A stretch of DNA of 64,000 bases from an uncultured Clostridia bacterium (GCA_934647165.1 CAKUFA010000007.1:1-64000), one strand, 5' to 3'; counted from the stretch's first letter, positions 1 to 8,786 are shown. The notes: a model not told the origin generated them from the sequence alone. Numbers and translations are program-made.

Positions 1-38
1 TTGTCAACCCCTTTTTGCTCTTTTTTTCGCCTTTTTTC

Positions 39-67
39 TTGACTTTTTTCGTTCGCGGATTTATAAT
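39..67 (+). promoter_or_regulatory. SigA promoter of a small RNA
   Basis: TTGACT at 39-44 and TATAAT at 62-67 with a 17-base spacer. It points right, towards a strong terminator at 143-187, and no open frame with a ribosome site lies between. The word TCGTTCG recurs at 49-55, 84-90 and 128-134. Confidence 0.75.
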
Positions 68-73
68 GGTCTA

Positions 74-187
74 TATGCCCTTTTCGTTCGGGTATACGTC
101 AGGAATACCCTCGTCTGTGTCTCTGCATCGTTCGGGTTTTGCAACAACGGGGCAGAAGTCCATTTGACTTCTGCCCCGTTGTTTTTC
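74..187 (+). ncRNA. Candidate small RNA, about 113 nt
   Basis: A transcript from the promoter at 39-67 would start near 74 and stop at the terminator at 143-187. It contains a first hairpin (GGGTAT at 90-95 pairing with ATACCC at 105-110) and the terminator stem. There is no start codon with a ribosome site. It could also be the leader or tail of a gene outside the window, but promoter and terminator are only about 75 bases apart. Its family is not recognised. Confidence 0.5.
143..187 (+). terminator. Intrinsic terminator
   Basis: Perfect 18-bp stem (143-160 with 166-183), 5-base loop and a T run on the plus strand. On the minus strand no T run follows, so it serves the plus-strand RNA and probably not the convergent permease gene. 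Confidence 0.8.
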
Positions 188-1864
188 TCACAATTCACCT
201 TTCACGATCATTTGATGGGCAAAAAAACCTTCCATGGCCGGTGAACGCATCTTCAAATCGTAGTCGGCATGGCTTTCCAGATACTCCTGCAGTTTTGTAT
301 CGCTATACATTAACCTGGCAAGAGCTTCAATGGGTAATGACAAATCAAAGTCCCGTTCAATCTCTTCCACCGTTTGGCCTTCTGGTTTGCATGTGATGCA
401 GTAGGTTCTGTTGTTTTCCGTCAGCTGGTTATCCGTCACACGCAACACAAATGAGCCTTCCCTCGCAGAGTTCGGCATCAGGCGCAGCGCCTTTTCTGCA
501 TCAACAATGCGCAGCATGGTCGTCATTTCACAGGATCGATGCTTCCCCTTCAGCCTTTCCGCCGAAGATTCGCACGCCACATAACCCAGCGTCTCAAACA
601 GCTGACGGTTTTCCGTATGCACACAGGTCACGGCTGCCTTTTCATGATACAGGATTGCAAGACCGTCATGAAGCTTTTGCGCCTGCGAACGATTTTGTCC
701 ATACCAGTAGGCCAATATCAGCCCGCAGCCCGCCACGCATAGTTGAATTTCCTGGGTGAAGAATCGCAAACGCAGCAGCTCGGGTGTGCGATATTCCACC
801 ACAGCGGCCGGACTTTGCCACACATTCCAAAACGCTGCCGCAATATCGTCCCATTCCACTAAAACGGTTGGAATCCACTCCGGAAAGGTATAGACCGGAC
901 GGATAAGATAGTTCATCAACAGTGCCAGCGCACCGGCGCAGGCTGCATACCCCACAGCAAACAGGCCGATCATCCCAACCAACTGTGGCAAAAGCCGCAC
1001 TGCGTACATGCGTTGCAATGCCGCACGGTACTGCACATGATACTGCTTCACCGCACGATTCAGGAAACGGATCATCCGCAGCATCACCGTCAGCCCTATC
1101 AGGAACAGCAGAAAGCGCAGCCACAGCGTTGCCGCCATGCTTTCTTTCCCAAGGTCAATCACCGTACCGCCGCTTTTCCACTGTTTCACTGTGTTGGTAA
1201 AAGCAACGTTGGCACCTGCGCCTGTAATGGGCACAGCTTCCACCAGCAGCGCATCCGGGCGCACCTGCTGCTCCAGCAGGCTCATCAGCGGAATGCACGC
1301 ACCCATGTCCGTGTGATCGCCTACGCGCTTTTCATGGCGCAGCACGCCAACAATGCGGTATTCCTCGCCGTTGAGCACCGCAATCCTGTCAATCGGATCA
1401 GCCACTGCATATAGCTTCAGCGCCAGTTGTTCATCCACCAGCATCACCCGGTCGCCGCGCTTCAGTTCATCTTCATAGAACAGTCGCCCGCACAGGAGAA
1501 ATTTTTGCTGCACCACAAAGGCATTTTCACCCATCAGCTCCAGGCGTACTTCACCTGAGGCCGTCCCTTCCTTGGGCGGTACACTGACAACGGTTTCGTC
1601 AATCAGCCCGCCCATGGTCCAGTTCGAAATCGCATTGCTCCAACCGTCCGCCTGCTCCTTAAGACTCGTCAGGCTGTCCACAAGACCCTGGTTGGGTTTT
1701 TCACTGCTTTGGCCATCGTCTGCCGAAGATACCTGCACAAGCTCCGGCGCACTGACCAGGTATTGCAGGTGATCGCCCACCTGCGCCGCCTGATATGCCC
1801 CATAAGCCGTCAGTGCCGCCAGAAGTATAAGCAGCACCGTCATAGCGCGTTTTTTCTTCATCAC
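188..1864 (-). CDS. MacB-like permease with C-terminal extension
   Basis: 558-residue membrane protein. A first membrane segment (about residues 7-27) is followed by a MacB-type extracytoplasmic core (to about 240), then three membrane segments (about 244-263, 296-320, 377-397) as in the FtsX/MacB permease fold. About 160 further residues, presumably cytosolic, do not match the usual family. It is the last gene of the operon, 11 bases after the MacA-like adaptor, so the pair should form an export or envelope complex. No ABC ATPase is encoded beside it, which is unusual. The start is GTG at 1864 or ATG at 1861, behind GAGGTG. Family assignment comes from architecture and neighbour and is moderate; the substrate is unknown. 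Confidence 0.6.
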   Translation of the reverse strand: MMKKKRAMTVLLILLAALTAYGAYQAAQVGDHLQYLVSAPELVQVSSADDGQSSEKPNQGLVDSLTSLKEQADGWSNAISNWTMGGLIDETVVSVPPKEGTASGEVRLELMGENAFVVQQKFLLCGRLFYEDELKRGDRVMLVDEQLALKLYAVADPIDRIAVLNGEEYRIVGVLRHEKRVGDHTDMGACIPLMSLLEQQVRPDALLVEAVPITGAGANVAFTNTVKQWKSGGTVIDLGKESMAATLWLRFLLFLIGLTVMLRMIRFLNRAVKQYHVQYRAALQRMYAVRLLPQLVGMIGLFAVGYAACAGALALLMNYLIRPVYTFPEWIPTVLVEWDDIAAAFWNVWQSPAAVVEYRTPELLRLRFFTQEIQLCVAGCGLILAYWYGQNRSQAQKLHDGLAILYHEKAAVTCVHTENRQLFETLGYVACESSAERLKGKHRSCEMTTMLRIVDAEKALRLMPNSAREGSFVLRVTDNQLTENNRTYCITCKPEGQTVEEIERDFDLSLPIEALARLMYSDTKLQEYLESHADYDLKMRSPAMEGFFAHQMIVKGEL

Positions 1865-1875
1865 AGGTTTTCACC

Positions 1876-3246
1876 TCAGTTGACGTATTCCATCACAGCC
1901 ATGCCGTCGCTCAGCGCCCGGTCTTCCTGATACGCAATCTGTTGATAAGAGAAATCCTCCTGCACAGCCACCTGTTTGTCGTTTTTATCGGCCACCGTCA
2001 CCGTGGTTTTCACCACCTTCATGCCGTTGCTGCTCAAAAAACCACCGCCGGACTGCTGCACCAGAAACACATAGGAGCTGTTGCCATCGCTGCGCACAGC
2101 CGCAGCAGGCAGCAGCGTCATGGACTCTTTGGCACGGTAGGTGATGGTTGCCTGCACGCCGCCGTTGGCAATGGCTTGCCGCACTGCGGTGTTGCCTGGT
2201 TCCGTCATGGATTCCGGCAGTTCAATCACCAGGTATTTTGTACCGGTGCTGTCCGTTGCTGTGGCGGAAACCTTCGTGCGCTCCGTTCCATTGTCGTCAT
2301 CGCCAACGGTCACCCTTGTGCCGACGGCAAATGTGCGTTCAATCCCCGTTAAAGGCGCGCGCAGGCTCGGCATGGCGTCCTTTGCGCTCATCACATAAGC
2401 GGGCTTGGAACCATCGTAGCTGTCCCCAGCATTCACATCCACGGACACAATCCACCCGTCCCGCGGCGCGCGCACCGTCCCCAGGTCGTTCAGGCGCGTG
2501 TCCAGCGCCAGCATGTCGTCGCTCAAACTGTCCATGTCCTTGATCAGGCCATTGCGCTTGTTGATGTATTCAAATGTATCGTTATTAACGCGCAGCTTCT
2601 TGTCCTCATACACGGCAAAAAATGCAGCCTGTGCTTCTTCATAGGTGGTTTTAGCCGCCAGCGCCTTGTTCACTGCGTCCGTCACTTCCTGGGGCACATC
2701 CTTCACCAGAGCCAGCTGCTTTTTCCACCCCGTCATATCATTGAGCAGCGTCGCACCGTTCTTTGCCGCAGCCTTGCGCGCTTCATACTTGCGACTGCTC
2801 AGTTCATCCTGGGCATTGAGCATTTCGGTATACAGTTCGTTCTGCCTGCTTTCGCGGGACAGCTTCCGGTTCGTCACATCCAGTTCGCTCAATTCCTTGG
2901 CCTTGGCGTTATAGTCGTCCTGTAACTTCTTCAGATCCTCGTCATAGCTGGGCATAGCGGACGTAAAAATCACATCGCCCTTTTTCACATAGTGTCCCGG
3001 CTTCACATAAACCTTGTTCACCGTCACCGCGGACTTTGCTGCTTCCTTAATAGTAATCTCTTCTTTTTCCGGAAAATCAATTTCCGCTGTCAGCTTGATT
3101 TCCTGTTCCAGGCGACCCTTGCCCGGGCTAAGCAGTCGCACCTTGGGTGTGGTGATGGTTTGCACCGTGCGGGCAAAAAACATGCAAAGCGCCACTCCAA
3201 CGCCCAGAATAATCAGCCCCTTGAGGGCGAAACGCTTAAGCTTCAT
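1876..3246 (-). CDS. HlyD/MacA-type membrane-fusion adaptor
   Basis: 456-residue periplasmic-adaptor-type protein. An N-terminal membrane anchor (about residues 5-25) is followed by a beta-rich half-lipoyl segment, a long helical hairpin (about 110-255, rich in E, K, A, L) and the returning barrel and beta domains. Such proteins join a membrane pump to the envelope; in Gram-positives they pair with MacB-type permeases, and one follows 11 bases downstream. I chose ATG at 3246 because GGAGGAA sits 6 bases upstream, inside a slightly longer open frame that starts at 3261. The gene follows two sugar-permease genes in the same operon. Confidence 0.8.
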   Translation of the reverse strand: MKLKRFALKGLIILGVGVALCMFFARTVQTITTPKVRLLSPGKGRLEQEIKLTAEIDFPEKEEITIKEAAKSAVTVNKVYVKPGHYVKKGDVIFTSAMPSYDEDLKKLQDDYNAKAKELSELDVTNRKLSRESRQNELYTEMLNAQDELSSRKYEARKAAAKNGATLLNDMTGWKKQLALVKDVPQEVTDAVNKALAAKTTYEEAQAAFFAVYEDKKLRVNNDTFEYINKRNGLIKDMDSLSDDMLALDTRLNDLGTVRAPRDGWIVSVDVNAGDSYDGSKPAYVMSAKDAMPSLRAPLTGIERTFAVGTRVTVGDDDNGTERTKVSATATDSTGTKYLVIELPESMTEPGNTAVRQAIANGGVQATITYRAKESMTLLPAAAVRSDGNSSYVFLVQQSGGGFLSSNGMKVVKTTVTVADKNDKQVAVQEDFSYQQIAYQEDRALSDGMAVMEYVN

Positions 3247-3282
3247 TGGCATTTCCTCCATCCGTCAAAGGCTTTCCGCCCG

Positions 3283-4167
3283 TCACTTCAGCTCGCTGAG
3301 CTGGATGCCCGCCACAATGTCTTCCTGGAAGTACAGATAAATCAGCAGCGTCGGTAAAATGTACAGGGCAGATCCCGCAAAAGCCACCTCCGCGCCTTCT
3401 GTGGAAATCTGGTTGAACATGGTGGACAGCGGCTGCAAAGCCGTGTTGCCCGTCAAATAGACCATGGGCTGTTCCACCATGTTCCAGCAGTCCGCAAAGG
3501 ACAGCGCCGCCGCCGCACCCAGGATGGGCTTGCACACCGGCAAAATCACATGCACAAACCCGCGCATGGCGCCCACACCGTCCACCATCCCCGCCTCCAG
3601 CAGCTCATTGGGAATGGACACCATAAACTGCCGCAGCAGAAAAATGTAGAACGGTGAAAAACACATGGGCAGAATCACCGCCCACACCGTGTTCATCAAC
3701 CCCAGCCACCTCAGCACTATCACGCTTGGCGCCATGGTCACCTGAAAAGGCAAAATCATCAGAATCAGGATCATGAAGAAGATCGTGTCCCGCCCGCGGA
3801 AGGTAAAGCGGCTGAGCGCATACGCTGTCAGCGGAATGATGATCGCCTGCCCCAGCAATATGCTGCCTGCATACATTGCAGAATTGCAGAAGTACAGCAG
3901 ATACGTGGGGTTTTCAATTAAGATGGTGTAATATTGCCTGAGGGAAAACTTCGCCGGGGAGAAGATCACGTCCATCCATTTGGTCGCATCGTAGCTTCCC
4001 CGCTGCCCCAGCCAGGCTGTAATTTCACTCTTCGGGAAAAAGGAATACAGGAACGTGCACACAATCGGCACCAGAATCAGCGCCGAAAGCACTGTCAAAA
4101 TCACCATTGCCGCAAAGCCGCCAAAAGAAAGGCGCTCTGTGCGGCGATGCCTTCTTGTTTTGCGCAT
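3283..4167 (-). CDS. CUT1 sugar ABC transporter permease, MalG type
   Basis: 294 residues with about six membrane segments. The cytoplasmic EAA loop is visible (LLEAGMVDGVGAMRGF then LP), which docks the ATPase in binding-protein-dependent importers. It should form the channel with the MalF-type partner encoded 21 bases upstream, fed by the large binding protein at 5117-7495. CUT1 importers commonly share one MsmK-type ATPase encoded elsewhere, and none is encoded here. ATG at 4167 is preceded by AAAGGAGA at good spacing. The sugar cannot be read from the sequence. Confidence 0.9.
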   Translation of the reverse strand: MRKTRRHRRTERLSFGGFAAMVILTVLSALILVPIVCTFLYSFFPKSEITAWLGQRGSYDATKWMDVIFSPAKFSLRQYYTILIENPTYLLYFCNSAMYAGSILLGQAIIIPLTAYALSRFTFRGRDTIFFMILILMILPFQVTMAPSVIVLRWLGLMNTVWAVILPMCFSPFYIFLLRQFMVSIPNELLEAGMVDGVGAMRGFVHVILPVCKPILGAAAALSFADCWNMVEQPMVYLTGNTALQPLSTMFNQISTEGAEVAFAGSALYILPTLLIYLYFQEDIVAGIQLSELK

Positions 4168-4188
4168 CCGCCAGTCTCCTTTCTTGCG

Positions 4189-5043
4189 TCACGCCTTGTC
4201 CGGCGAACGGACAGCCTTGCTGGCGTACATAAGTGCAAACAGCGCCATCACGCCCACAGCGAAAATATACGCCGCCGTAGTCACGTCCTGATAGTCCAGC
4301 TTCACATACTTGTTGTTCATAAAATGCTGCAATGTGTAAATCGCATCCGATGGATATGCGCCGGAAATGAAATACACTTCCTTGAAGATTTTGAACGCGT
4401 TCACCCAGCTGAGCACAAACACCAGAAAGGCTGTCGGCAAAATCTGCGGCAGCGTGATGCGAAATGCCTGTGTGAACCATCCCGCACCTTCCAGCGACGC
4501 ATATTCGTACAGCGACGGATGCACCGCGCTGAGTGCTGAGGCAAACAGCACCACCGAGAAACCCAGGTTCTTCCAGATATACAGCAGCACCACCGGCACA
4601 CGGAGCGCCGCGCCGTCCAGCCACACCACACGCTCCAGCCCCAGGGTCACCACCAGCCGGTTAATCACCCCGCCATAGTCGAACATTGTCAGCCAGATAA
4701 GCAGCATGGCGGACGACGGCATCAGATACGGAAGTAGCAATATGTTGCGGAATGCGGTGGAGCGCTCCTTGAGCGCCTTCAGCATTGCTGCCAGCAAAAA
4801 AGACGCCAGCCAAATCACCGGTGCGCACAAAAGCGACAGTTCCCAGGTGTTGCGCAGCCCCAGCTGGAACATGCTGTTCTGCAGCACCCTGCGGTAATTG
4901 TCCAGTCCCACAAACCGGTTCTCAAACGTGCCATCCAGCAAGGAATAATAGATGCCTCCAATGAAGGGCACCACATAAAACAGCATGATGCCTGCCAGCC
5001 CCGGCAAAAGCAGCAGCCACACAATCTTCTTTTTGTGAAACAA
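4189..5043 (-). CDS. CUT1 sugar ABC transporter permease, MalF type
   Basis: About 284 residues with six membrane segments and an EAA-like loop (SLYEYASLEGAGW, then LP). It is the partner of the MalG-type permease. The open frame reaches an ATG at 5067, but that ATG abuts a GC-rich hairpin and has no ribosome site. GGAGG lies 8 bases before a TTG at 5043, so TTG is the likelier start; the protein would begin MFHKKKIVWLLLLPG. The hairpin between the binding-protein gene and this one should lower permease expression relative to the binding protein. Confidence 0.88.
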   Translation of the reverse strand: MFHKKKIVWLLLLPGLAGIMLFYVVPFIGGIYYSLLDGTFENRFVGLDNYRRVLQNSMFQLGLRNTWELSLLCAPVIWLASFLLAAMLKALKERSTAFRNILLLPYLMPSSAMLLIWLTMFDYGGVINRLVVTLGLERVVWLDGAALRVPVVLLYIWKNLGFSVVLFASALSAVHPSLYEYASLEGAGWFTQAFRITLPQILPTAFLVFVLSWVNAFKIFKEVYFISGAYPSDAIYTLQHFMNNKYVKLDYQDVTTAAYIFAVGVMALFALMYASKAVRSPDKA

Positions 5044-5067
5044 GGGAAGACCCTCCGTCACATGCAT

Positions 5068-5104
5068 CCGGGGCAGGCTTGGCGCAATGCCGCCCCTGCC
5101 CCGG
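5068..5104 (-). other. Intercistronic GC-rich hairpin
   Basis: Perfect 10-bp stem (5068-5077 with 5095-5104), 17-base loop and no T run, between the binding-protein gene and the permease genes. Such stems commonly protect the upstream mRNA and reduce downstream expression. A comparable stem sits at 62869-62892 in the second CUT1 operon. Confidence 0.7.
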
Positions 5105-5116
5105 CGGGGTTATGGT

Positions 5117-7495
5117 TTACTGGTTCTCCAGGCGCATCATGCGCATCTTATTGTCCGCCTCACGGATGAACTGATCCATCGAAATCTGCCCCTCACGGAA
5201 ACGATCCATCAAATCGTTCAGCTCGGTGGCGGAATTGTCCTTCGTGCCCGAGAGGAACGTGGTTTTCCGCACAGTCAGCTTGGGCACAATGTTTTCCTGG
5301 AAATAGGCAATCTGTTCAGCGCTAACGCTGTATTCATACCGGGGTAGCCGCGTGGCAAGATAGTTTTCTTCCCACTTCAGGCTTTCCTCAAGGTCCTTCT
5401 TTTCGCTTTCGTCGGCCTTTTCCAGCATCGCTTTCAGGTTTTCCACCACTTCTTGTTCCTGTTTGACCATATTGGCATAGTTGGGGTTGAGCACCGGCTC
5501 GGTTTCATTTTCGTAGATGCAGTGCTTTTGCTCCTCTGTCATGGCTTCCAGCTTGCATTCCAGCAGTTTCACGGCCTCGTCCATGTTCTTTGTGCGGGGA
5601 TTGATGAACATCACGTTCAGGTCGCAGGCAATTACCTGCTCAGTGCCGTCCGTCAGGCTCATGGGCAGATAACGTTGATAGTCATTCTCGGTGTTCGTCA
5701 TCCAGTCGAACGCGCCGACCACCTGATACCCGTTCATGAACAGCGACTCAAAGTAAGCATCGCTCTTCATGGCGTCACTGGCCTTCTGATCCACCACATC
5801 GCACTCAACCTTTTCCAGTGCCTCCATTATTGCGCGGAATTCCGGAGTGTCAAAGGTCACATCCTGTCCCTTTGCCATGCACCAGGCCATGTAGTCTTCC
5901 ATCATCCAGTCCATCAGCTGCGCCTTGGTACTGCTGATATAGTCAAACAGAGAATATTCGCCGTATTCATCGGCATACTCATCGTTCCACTCGGTCACAA
6001 ACTCACACATTTCAACCCAGTTATGTGGCAGATCATCCTCCGTCAGGCCAATCTCCTGCAAAATACGCTGGTTGTAGAAAAAGCCCCAGCTGCTGAAGTC
6101 CACCGGCACCGCATACAGCTTGCCGTCCTTCATCACCGCGTCGCGCACACAGGGCTGCATCCGGTTCACCGCGTCCACCAGTTCCGGATAGCCGCTCAGG
6201 TCAGCGCAGTAGCCTTTTTTCATCAGCGTGTCGATGGAGGAGTATCCAACGCTCAGTGCAACCAGATCCAGCGAATCATCGCCGCTGACCATGGCCTGGC
6301 TCAGGCTCTCCACGTCCGTGGCATAGTTGTTGGAAAAATACACGGGTACATTCGGGTTGCGGCTCACAAACAGCTTCGTGCCATCGTCCATCCAGGCGCC
6401 CGATACGTTCAGATACGCATCCGTGCGGAAACTGGTGGACATTTCCCGCACCACCGTCTCCTCCCATGTAGAAATCAGGATGGCATTTCCGATTACCGCC
6501 ATGTTGCTGGCATAGTTCACCGGCGCGTAGCCCAGCTGCTTCTTTTCCGTCAAGTTCAAATAACCCATGATGCGGGTGTTATCCAGGTACACAATCGCAT
6601 CCAGCGCTTCACAGTAGCGCACCGTGTCAACATAGGTGTCAAGGTCAAACGCAGTCTGCACCGTGTCGGTCTTCGGGTCGTACATTGCAACGGACGGATA
6701 TTTTATCGTCTGGGTCGCTTCGTCATAAGCATTGTCGCTGTCATAGATGATCGCCAGCGCTTTGCCGTCCTTGTACCCCGTCACACCAATCACATGCTCT
6801 ACACCGGAGGTGGTCAATTCGCCCGTCTGCAAGTCAATCAGATACAGCGCCGTGATCTGCTTGCCCTGGTTGTCCCAGTCGTTCATGGTCAACAGCAGCT
6901 TGCCATCCGCTATAGCCCGGCCGCTCATGGTTACGCCATAACGGTAATCATCCTCCACGTGATAAAAAATGTCGGTGTTTTTCACCGTCACTAAATCCGT
7001 GAAAACCGCCTTGTCGCCGTCAATTTTCACTTCAAACACGAGCCCGGTCAGCGCGTTCACCGCCAATAGCTGCTCGCCGTTTTCCACCAGATAGCTGATG
7101 GCATGGGTTCCGTCAATGGGGTTGCCGGCTTCATCCTGGGCGTTTTCCAGATCCTCCGCCGAGCTATAGTAGCCCGCATAAACAAGCGCTTGTCCATTTC
7201 CATCCTTGGCAATGTTCACATTGGCTTCCATGCCCGGCTTCCAATAGCTCAGCACCGGCCCTGCCTGCGTGGTCGCCAGCGCATATACTGTATCCGTCGT
7301 AGCCGTCATTTGTTCAATGTTATAGTAGGCGTCATCACCTGCTCGTTGAAACAGGCCGCCTCCCGCCTGATCCACACCCTCCATGGTGGCAATGGCGGTT
7401 GTTCCTCCAACGAATTCCCTGTCCGCCAGCGCGCCTGCGCAGCTTGTGCAGGCCACAGTCGCCGCGCACAGGAATGCCAAAATGCGATGTTTCAT
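5117..7495 (-). CDS. Very large extracellular solute-binding protein with N-terminal propeller-like region
   Basis: 792 residues; family 1 sugar-binding proteins usually have about 420-550. A signal peptide ends near ALA at residue 24. Residues about 40-400 show repeated short beta-strand patterns with DG and DLQTG/DPKTD turns, as in beta-propellers. Residues about 360-790 look like a family 1 binding protein (LMKKGYCADLSGYPEL, KLYAVPVDFSSWGFFYN, PHNWVEMCEFVTEW). It should capture a carbohydrate for the two permeases downstream. ATG at 7495 has GGAGAG. A short stem (7515-7520 with 7527-7532) precedes the ribosome site. The propeller reading is from sequence pattern only. Confidence 0.8.
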   Translation of the reverse strand: MKHRILAFLCAATVACTSCAGALADREFVGGTTAIATMEGVDQAGGGLFQRAGDDAYYNIEQMTATTDTVYALATTQAGPVLSYWKPGMEANVNIAKDGNGQALVYAGYYSSAEDLENAQDEAGNPIDGTHAISYLVENGEQLLAVNALTGLVFEVKIDGDKAVFTDLVTVKNTDIFYHVEDDYRYGVTMSGRAIADGKLLLTMNDWDNQGKQITALYLIDLQTGELTTSGVEHVIGVTGYKDGKALAIIYDSDNAYDEATQTIKYPSVAMYDPKTDTVQTAFDLDTYVDTVRYCEALDAIVYLDNTRIMGYLNLTEKKQLGYAPVNYASNMAVIGNAILISTWEETVVREMSTSFRTDAYLNVSGAWMDDGTKLFVSRNPNVPVYFSNNYATDVESLSQAMVSGDDSLDLVALSVGYSSIDTLMKKGYCADLSGYPELVDAVNRMQPCVRDAVMKDGKLYAVPVDFSSWGFFYNQRILQEIGLTEDDLPHNWVEMCEFVTEWNDEYADEYGEYSLFDYISSTKAQLMDWMMEDYMAWCMAKGQDVTFDTPEFRAIMEALEKVECDVVDQKASDAMKSDAYFESLFMNGYQVVGAFDWMTNTENDYQRYLPMSLTDGTEQVIACDLNVMFINPRTKNMDEAVKLLECKLEAMTEEQKHCIYENETEPVLNPNYANMVKQEQEVVENLKAMLEKADESEKKDLEESLKWEENYLATRLPRYEYSVSAEQIAYFQENIVPKLTVRKTTFLSGTKDNSATELNDLMDRFREGQISMDQFIREADNKMRMMRLENQ

Positions 7496-7598
7496 CGTTT
7501 GCTCTCCTTTTCTGGCGAAGGCTTTTCCGCCTTCTATCTATATAGACGTTGCGGAAGAAGCTTTTCGTTCACGTTTCTTATGCATTTTGCAAATTTTT

Positions 7599-8078
7599 TT
7601 ACAATGCAAGCAGTTGCTCGTTGAGCGTCTGCAAAGCGTTGTACAGCGCCGTTTGCTGTTCGGATGTGGTCATTCCCGTCAAAAGCTGGTTGGCATAGGC
7701 GTCGATGATGCCATACAGGTTGGTAAACCAGTCCTCCGAAATGATGTAGCCCTGCGCCCCGTCCAGGCCAACGCTCAGGCTGTTCATGGTCTCCATGGCA
7801 TACACGCTGCTGCGAATGCGCGAAAGCGTTGTTGTGGAGCTTGCGCCCGCCGTTCTGCTCAACGATGCAGATAAGTCCAGCGCGTTGCCGCACTCCAACT
7901 GGATGCGCGCCACAAACAGATTTTCTGCTTCCTTGCGGAACCTGAGGGCCGGTACGGCGTACACTGCGCCTGCAATCACTGCAATCAGCAGCAGCACAAT
8001 CAGCACGGTTTTCCCTCTTTCTTTCATGCCCGGCGCGCCGGTGTTGCCACGCGCACGGTTAGCCGAATAACGATACAT
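7599..8078 (-). CDS. Small single-pass membrane protein, first gene of the ABC operon
   Basis: 159 residues of unknown function. A basic N-terminus is followed by one membrane segment (about residues 23-43, VLIVLLLIAVIAGAVYAV) and a helical outer domain without cysteine pairs or recognised motifs. ATG at 8078 is chosen because GGAGGAGAG lies 7 bases upstream; the frame stays open to 8105. It is the first gene after the promoter at 8140-8168 and is 103 bases from the binding-protein gene. It may be an accessory factor of the importer or of the MacA/MacB-like pair. Confidence 0.75.
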   Translation of the reverse strand: MYRYSANRARGNTGAPGMKERGKTVLIVLLLIAVIAGAVYAVPALRFRKEAENLFVARIQLECGNALDLSASLSRTAGASSTTTLSRIRSSVYAMETMNSLSVGLDGAQGYIISEDWFTNLYGIIDAYANQLLTGMTTSEQQTALYNALQTLNEQLLAL

Positions 8079-8139
8079 AAAGTTTCTCTCCTCCCCGTTA
8101 ATCAATCAACGGTGTTTTTTTATCACCTTCAGCACGCAC

Positions 8140-8168
8140 ATCTTACCACAAACCGAACCTTCAGGCAA
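8140..8168 (-). promoter_or_regulatory. Promoter of the ABC/MacAB-like operon
   Basis: On the minus strand TTGCCT (8168-8163), 17 bases, TAAGAT (8145-8140) with an extended TGG before the -10. The start should lie near 8133, about 55 bases before the first ATG. Confidence 0.7.
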
Positions 8169-8317
8169 GGGGAACGGGTCGGTGCGGCTGTCAACATGTT
8201 GCTGTTCCATGGTTGTTTTTAGCACTTTTCGCCGCTTCTCTGCTTCCTTCTTTTTTCTTTTATGGTATCTCTGATCATTCAATAGGGTTGTTTCAGTGTA
8301 AAGGAGGAACTTCCATC

Positions 8318-8431
8318 ATGATGATGCTCCCGTTGTGCTTGGCAGCAATCCAGCCGGTTTTTTTCCTGATGTTTGCCGTGCTTTACAGCAGCCGCGCCAA
8401 GCGCCGCATTTTCCGGGATAAAAATCTATAA
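8318..8431 (+). CDS. Predicted 37-residue membrane protein
   Basis: Begins with three Met codons, has one hydrophobic segment (about residues 4-23) and ends in a basic tail (RAKRRIFRDKN). AAGGAGG at 8301-8307 is 10 bases before the first ATG, which is the main support. It lies alone between two minus-strand operons. I see no clear promoter. The function is unknown; small single-pass regulators and type I toxins look similar, but no antisense RNA partner is evident. Confidence 0.5.
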   Translation: MMMLPLCLAAIQPVFFLMFAVLYSSRAKRRIFRDKNL

Positions 8432-8475
8432 CGCGATGGCTTGGATAACCATTTTCCACTGCTGCATGGAACTCG

Positions 8476-8697
8476 TTAGTTTTTTTGCGGATAGCCTTTC
8501 CTCTTTGCCGCACGGCTTCTCAACCGTGCCTCCAACACTTTGCTGTACACGATCTCACCGCTGTTTGCTTTGCGCAGGCCGTTTTTTCCGATCAGGAGCC
8601 ACATGTCGCCCTGCACGCCCTTGAAAAAGCCGTCCAGCACTTCCATCAACCTTCCAGCCGCGTCTATCTGCTGCACTTTTTTCTTCGGTGCCTCCAT
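8476..8697 (-). CDS. Hypothetical 73-residue protein
   Basis: A charged, mostly helical small protein (from MEAPKKKVQQIDAAGRLM) with a basic C-terminus. The composition looks like real protein rather than shadow translation, but the ribosome site is weak (only GAGA 9 bases before ATG) and no promoter is evident. The frame stays open to 8847, across the terminator of the next gene, so the longer form is unlikely. No family is recognised. It converges with the 37-residue ORF. Confidence 0.4.
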   Translation of the reverse strand: MEAPKKKVQQIDAAGRLMEVLDGFFKGVQGDMWLLIGKNGLRKANSGEIVYSKVLEARLRSRAAKRKGYPQKN

Positions 8698-8786
8698 CAC
8701 GAACAATCTCGCATTAACGCCTGATGCGCTCCTAGCGTACACAGATGCCTTGATGTATGCCAGCAAAAAACAGCATAGCTGACTGC

